NCBI GenBank assembly: GCA_938002705.1 | Contig: CALLAG010000014.1 | Location: forward strand, 1-7,352 | DNA: 7,352 nt | Direction: 5' to 3' | Source: an uncultured Saprospiraceae bacterium | Lineage (GTDB): Bacteria; Bacteroidota; Bacteroidia; Chitinophagales; Saprospiraceae | Shown here: positions 5,849-7,352 of the stretch, piece after piece | Layout of the letters: every line of letters starts with the position of its first letter | How positions within the stretch are numbered: position 1 is the first letter of the stretch | Made by a program: the position numbers and the translations under genes | The notes under the pieces: model-generated | Seen by the model: the letters and a program-made list of their open reading frames with translations, nothing else | Told to the model about the DNA's origin: nothing | Databases searched by the model: none

Positions 5849-6844
5849 ATGGGTTTAATACAAAATAATTTCGATCTACCATTCAATATCATAAGATGCT
5901 CGCATGTAGAATGTGGTGTCAAAGATCTGGATGCATCAAGAAAATTCTACGTCGATATCATGGGAATGATAGAGACAGAAAGAACTAATGATACATTATA
6001 TCTGAGAGGATTAGAAGAAAAAAATCACCATAGTTATATCCTTACACAAAGTGATAAATCTGAAGTCATCGCATTAGGATTTAAAGTTGCTTTTGACAAA
6101 GATCTGGATGCACTCCATGATCACTTTAAAGCCATGGGCCTTCCTCATGAATGGGTTAAGAAACATGCAGAAGAAAGAACGCTGGCTGTAAGGACGCCAT
6201 TAGGAATGCCTATAGAATTTCATGCTAAGCAAGACAGGGTCCCTACCATGATGAGAGAGTTCTCTAAGTATAAAGGGCTATCTCCATTGAGATTCGATCA
6301 TATCAATTGCTTCACACCTGACTGCCAATCGACTTACGAATTTTTCGTCAGTCAGCTTGGATTTAGATTAACCGAATATACGCTTACTGACAAAGGTGAT
6401 ATGTGGGCTGCATGGACACACCGCAAAGGAAACGTACATGATATGGCTATGACTAATGGCAAAGGACCACGCCTCCATCACACAGGAATATGGACAGCTA
6501 GTGTCAACAATATCATACATCTCTTAGATGTCATGGCGTCAGAAGGTTATGTAGAGAATATAGAAAGAGGTCCAGGTCGACATGGTATATCTAATGCTTT
6601 TTTCCTCTACATTCTTGATCCTGATGGGCACAGATTAGAACCATTCACATGTGATTATCTGACAGTGGATCCTGATTGGGAGCCGCTAGGCTGGGATCTT
6701 AAAGACCCTCGTAGACAGACATTATGGGGTGCTCCGGCACCTAAGTCGTGGTTTGAGCATGGATCACCATTCCGAGGTACAGAGGTCAGAGAATCTGTTA
6801 TAGAATCTAATCCTATTGTGGGAGGGTATGAGGACCATACTTGA
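5849..6844 (+). CDS. hpaD: Homoprotocatechuate (3,4-dihydroxyphenylacetate) 2,3-dioxygenase, VOC type
   Basis: Extradiol ring-cleaving dioxygenase that opens homoprotocatechuate to 5-carboxymethyl-2-hydroxymuconate semialdehyde, the HpaE substrate. Two glyoxalase/VOC modules are seen, roughly residues 14-126 and 146-268. Comparison with the known Brevibacterium fuscum enzyme places the metal ligands at H151 (FDHINC), H211 (RLHHTG) and E264 (HRLEPF). Second-sphere residues are N153, H197 (NVHDMA), H245 (GPGRHG) and Y254. RIERGPGRHG-like and ILDPDGHR blocks are strongly conserved. At 331 residues it is shorter than the Brevibacterium protein, mainly at the C-terminus, and looks complete. It is the class I enzyme, unrelated in fold to the LigB-type HpaD of E. 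coli. Metal choice (Fe or Mn) cannot be read from sequence. It lies between two heptad-repeat spacers, downstream of hpaE. Confidence 0.92.
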   Translation: MGLIQNNFDLPFNIIRCSHVECGVKDLDASRKFYVDIMGMIETERTNDTLYLRGLEEKNHHSYILTQSDKSEVIALGFKVAFDKDLDALHDHFKAMGLPHEWVKKHAEERTLAVRTPLGMPIEFHAKQDRVPTMMREFSKYKGLSPLRFDHINCFTPDCQSTYEFFVSQLGFRLTEYTLTDKGDMWAAWTHRKGNVHDMAMTNGKGPRLHHTGIWTASVNNIIHLLDVMASEGYVENIERGPGRHGISNAFFLYILDPDGHRLEPFTCDYLTVDPDWEPLGWDLKDPRRQTLWGAPAPKSWFEHGSPFRGTEVRESVIESNPIVGGYEDHT

Positions 6845-6854
6845 TAATGTAGGA

Positions 6855-6889
6855 GTTAACTAGTTACGAGTTACTAGTATTTTAGTTAA
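6855..6889 (+). repeat. Heptanucleotide repeat, left arm B1 (after hpaD)
   Basis: Units AGTTACG (6862-6868), AGTTACT (6869-6875) and AGTATTT, with degenerate neighbours, starting 10 bp after the hpaD stop. TAGTTACGAGTTAC (6861-6874) is the perfect complement of 5816-5829 (arm A2) and of 7319-7332 (arm C). AGTTACGAGTT (6862-6872) is also complementary to 6920-6930, so a local hairpin is possible. Confidence 0.75.
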
Positions 6890-6919
6890 AACTATATTGG
6901 GGAATTCCTAACAAATTAA

Positions 6920-6934
6920 AACTCGTAACTTAAT
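6920..6934 (-). repeat. Short reverse-orientation heptad copy B2
   Basis: AACTCGTAACT (6920-6930) is perfectly complementary to 6862-6872 in arm B1, giving an 11-bp stem with a 47-nt loop in the spacer before the four-helix-bundle gene. It keeps the 7-bp register for two units only. Confidence 0.65.
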
Positions 6935-6958
6935 TAATTGACAAACTATTAAATAGAA

Positions 6959-7309
6959 ATGAAAGAGAGTCCACTATTGATAAAAAGCTTCAAGTTAAGT
7001 GTAATGGTGGTTAAACTATGCCAGAAAATTAATAGCGAAAAAAGGGAGTTCACCCTGAGTCGGCAACTATTAAGATCTGGGACGAATCCTGGTGCTATGA
7101 TGAGAGAAGCCAACAAAGCAGAAAGTACTGCTGACTTTATACATAAAATGAAGATTGCAGAAAAAGAAGCTTATGAAACGCAATATTGGTTAGAGTTGAT
7201 GGTAGAAACAGATATTATTTCAGAACAAGATTTCAAACCAGTTTATGACTTAACTATCGAGATATCAAAAATGCTATCAAGTGCAATAACAACTTTAAAG
7301 AATAAATAA
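6959..7309 (+). CDS. Four-helix-bundle protein (23S rRNA intervening-sequence-protein family)
   Basis: 116-residue small protein of the S23/IVP four-helix-bundle family, which also includes the Avd-like accessory proteins. The family core is clear: SRQLLRSGTNPGAMMREA (34-51; consensus has a Ser/Thr-rich S-x-GxNIxEA turn), then AEST-DFIHKMKIAEKEAYETQYWLELM (54-81), and a last amphipathic helix (about 90-113). The full length fits the family (about 115-125), so the gene is complete. It was first noticed inside rRNA intervening sequences, but here it lies in a catabolic gene cluster with no rRNA and no reverse transcriptase nearby. Inverted heptad arms B1 and C enclose it, suggesting a cassette that moved in. 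Biochemical function is unknown; no catalytic residues are evident. Confidence 0.88.
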   Translation: MKESPLLIKSFKLSVMVVKLCQKINSEKREFTLSRQLLRSGTNPGAMMREANKAESTADFIHKMKIAEKEAYETQYWLELMVETDIISEQDFKPVYDLTIEISKMLSSAITTLKNK

Positions 7310-7314
7310 TTACA

Positions 7315-7352
7315 ACTCGTAACTCGTAACTAAAAACTAGTAACTAAAAATA
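7315..7352 (-). repeat. Heptanucleotide tandem repeat, right arm C (window end)
   Basis: Five exact-register 7-bp units: ACTCGTA twice, ACTAAAA, ACTAGTA and ACTAAAA, starting five bases after the four-helix-bundle stop and running to the window edge. It matches arm A2 at 31 of 32 positions and is inverted relative to arm B1. The array may continue beyond the window. Confidence 0.8.

Noticed and set aside
6959..7309. Avd accessory gene of a diversity-generating retroelement
   Set aside because: The fold family fits, but no reverse transcriptase, template repeat or variable repeat is present in the window, and flanking repeats are 7-bp arrays rather than TR/VR pairs.

Overview
The window looks like a piece of a low-GC Bacteroidota chromosome, plausibly Saprospirales-like. 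Three things suggest this: an outer-membrane protein combining a small beta-barrel, thrombospondin type 3 (TSP3) calcium repeats and an OmpA domain; A-rich leaders without Shine-Dalgarno sequences; and a TAnnTTTG-type -7 promoter element ahead of one gene. The taxonomic call is inference from these traits, not from a marker gene.

Layout. Positions 1-413 hold no gene but carry a dense run of small inverted repeats, ending in a strong terminator (352-382) for the minus-strand OmpA-family gene (414-2021). Positions 2022-2182 are a spacer with two AT-rich palindromes. It is followed by a possible small two-helix membrane protein on the plus strand (2183-2395). Then comes a catabolic cluster for homoprotocatechuate (3,4-dihydroxyphenylacetate), the central intermediate of 4-hydroxyphenylacetate breakdown. 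hpaH (hydratase) and hpaI (aldolase) are on the minus strand; hpaE (semialdehyde dehydrogenase) and hpaD (a VOC-type ring-cleavage dioxygenase) are on the plus strand. The two arms diverge from a 124-bp control region (4037-4160) that contains an operator-like dyad and a -7 promoter element.

How the genes work together: HpaD opens the ring of homoprotocatechuate, and HpaE oxidises the resulting semialdehyde. Isomerase and decarboxylase steps, not encoded here, then yield 2-oxohept-4-ene-1,7-dioate. HpaH hydrates it, and HpaI splits the product to pyruvate and succinate semialdehyde. Catalytic or metal-binding residues are intact in all four enzymes.

The least ordinary part is 5674-7352. The spacers after hpaE, after hpaD and after a small four-helix-bundle gene (6959-7309) are filled with degenerate 7-bp tandem repeats (consensus AGTTACT, or its complement). 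They are arranged as inverted arms. One pair of arms encloses the four-helix-bundle gene; a second, gene-less pair sits between hpaE and hpaD. This resembles a repeat-bounded cassette family that has spread through the operon's spacers, and is the best candidate here for an undescribed element.
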